Shown: positions 63,871-64,000 of the stretch, one piece after another
How positions within the stretch are numbered: position 1 is the stretch's first letter
Layout: each line of letters opens with the position of its first letter
From: Bacteroidales bacterium
GTDB taxonomy: Bacteria; Bacteroidota; Bacteroidia; Bacteroidales; UBA10428
Reading direction: 5' to 3'
NCBI GenBank assembly: GCA_035299085.1
Contig: DATGXG010000024.1
Span: 1-64,000, forward strand
Length of the DNA: 64,000 bases
The notes under the pieces: model-generated
Database searches by the model: none
What the model was told of the DNA's origin: nothing
What the model saw: only the letters and a program-made list of their open reading frames with translations
Translations under genes and position numbers: made by a program

Positions 63871-64000
63871 CTACTGTTCGTAGCCCGGATTTTGCTTCAG
63901 GTTCATATTGGCATCCAGAAATTCCTGGTAAATCGGGTACAAATTTTTGTTCACGTCATCTGACAAAGCCACGGATGATGCATCATAGCAGAATCTTGAT
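63871..64000 (-). CDS. SusD/RagB-family lipoprotein, C-terminal end (partial)
   Basis: The last 42 codons of a minus-strand gene enter from the right edge and stop at TAG (63871-63873). The translation ends NLYPIYQEFLDANMNLKQNPGYEQ, the conserved SusD C terminus (LYPIP-E...N--L-QNPGY). It lies 49 bases upstream of the triple DUF4859 gene and heads the operon visible here; a SusC gene should follow outside the window. Confidence 0.85.
   Translation of the reverse strand, partial: SRFCYDASSVALSDDVNKNLYPIYQEFLDANMNLKQNPGYEQ

Overview
The window is a stretch of a Bacteroidota chromosome, most likely a Bacteroidales/Marinilabiliales-type environmental or gut anaerobe relative. The evidence is SusC/SusD-type nutrient loci, an ECF sigma/FecR pair feeding a SusC with an STN domain, type IX secretion C-terminal sorting domains (NYPNPF), promoters with the phylum-specific -7 element TAnnTTTG, a HYC_CC_PP protein beside a Cus efflux system, and heptamer repeat arrays between genes. 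Genus cannot be read from the sequence.

Layout. 1-4182: end of a CheB-CheR-PAS fusion and a hybrid PAS histidine kinase. 4429-5724: a PQQ-type propeller lipoprotein. 5805-6294: a repeat-rich island with tRNA-Ser(GGA), a nested palindrome, a duplicated tRNA 3' end and a REP-like doublet. 6295-15976: housekeeping and stress genes (M23 peptidase, leuS, a membrane-anchored MutS-like ATPase, NDH-2, an MhqO/MhqD-like quinone-detoxification pair, a secreted helical protein with a duplicated His/Tyr motif). 16211-23936: a signal-transduction cluster all on the minus strand (PAS kinase, LuxR-type regulator, ATPase-less HisKA protein, stand-alone receiver, chemoreceptor, CheW, MASE1 kinase). 24065-28645: a Cys-rich protein, a KtrB/KtrA potassium uptake pair and a PAS kinase. 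28688-35671: a copper/heavy-metal RND efflux operon (HYC_CC_PP protein, CusA, TolC-like, CusB-like).

36000-48994 is a nutrient-acquisition locus: ECF sigma, FecR anti-sigma, SusC, SusD-like lipoprotein, a LamG/Ig-like T9SS-sorted surface protein, a LamG/metallophosphoesterase (purple acid phosphatase-like) T9SS-sorted enzyme and a sugar-porter MFS transporter. I infer extracellular dephosphorylation coupled to SusCD uptake and sigma/anti-sigma signalling. 49055-51404 is a TetR-controlled ABC exporter with two matching operators.

51485-64000 (minus strand) is a second polysaccharide-utilisation locus whose SusD is cut by the window edge. It reads, 5' to 3': SusD, a triple-DUF4859 lipoprotein, a BACON/DUF6055/DUF4859 lipoprotein with HEIGH, a CotH-family predicted kinase lipoprotein, a GH43/discoidin/LamG enzyme, a GH127 and a GH127/GH146-like enzyme. 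Gene ends overlap or nearly touch, so it is one operon. The enzymes suggest an arabinofuranose-rich glycan. The CotH and DUF6055 members are unusual company for glycosidases and are the most interesting proteins here.
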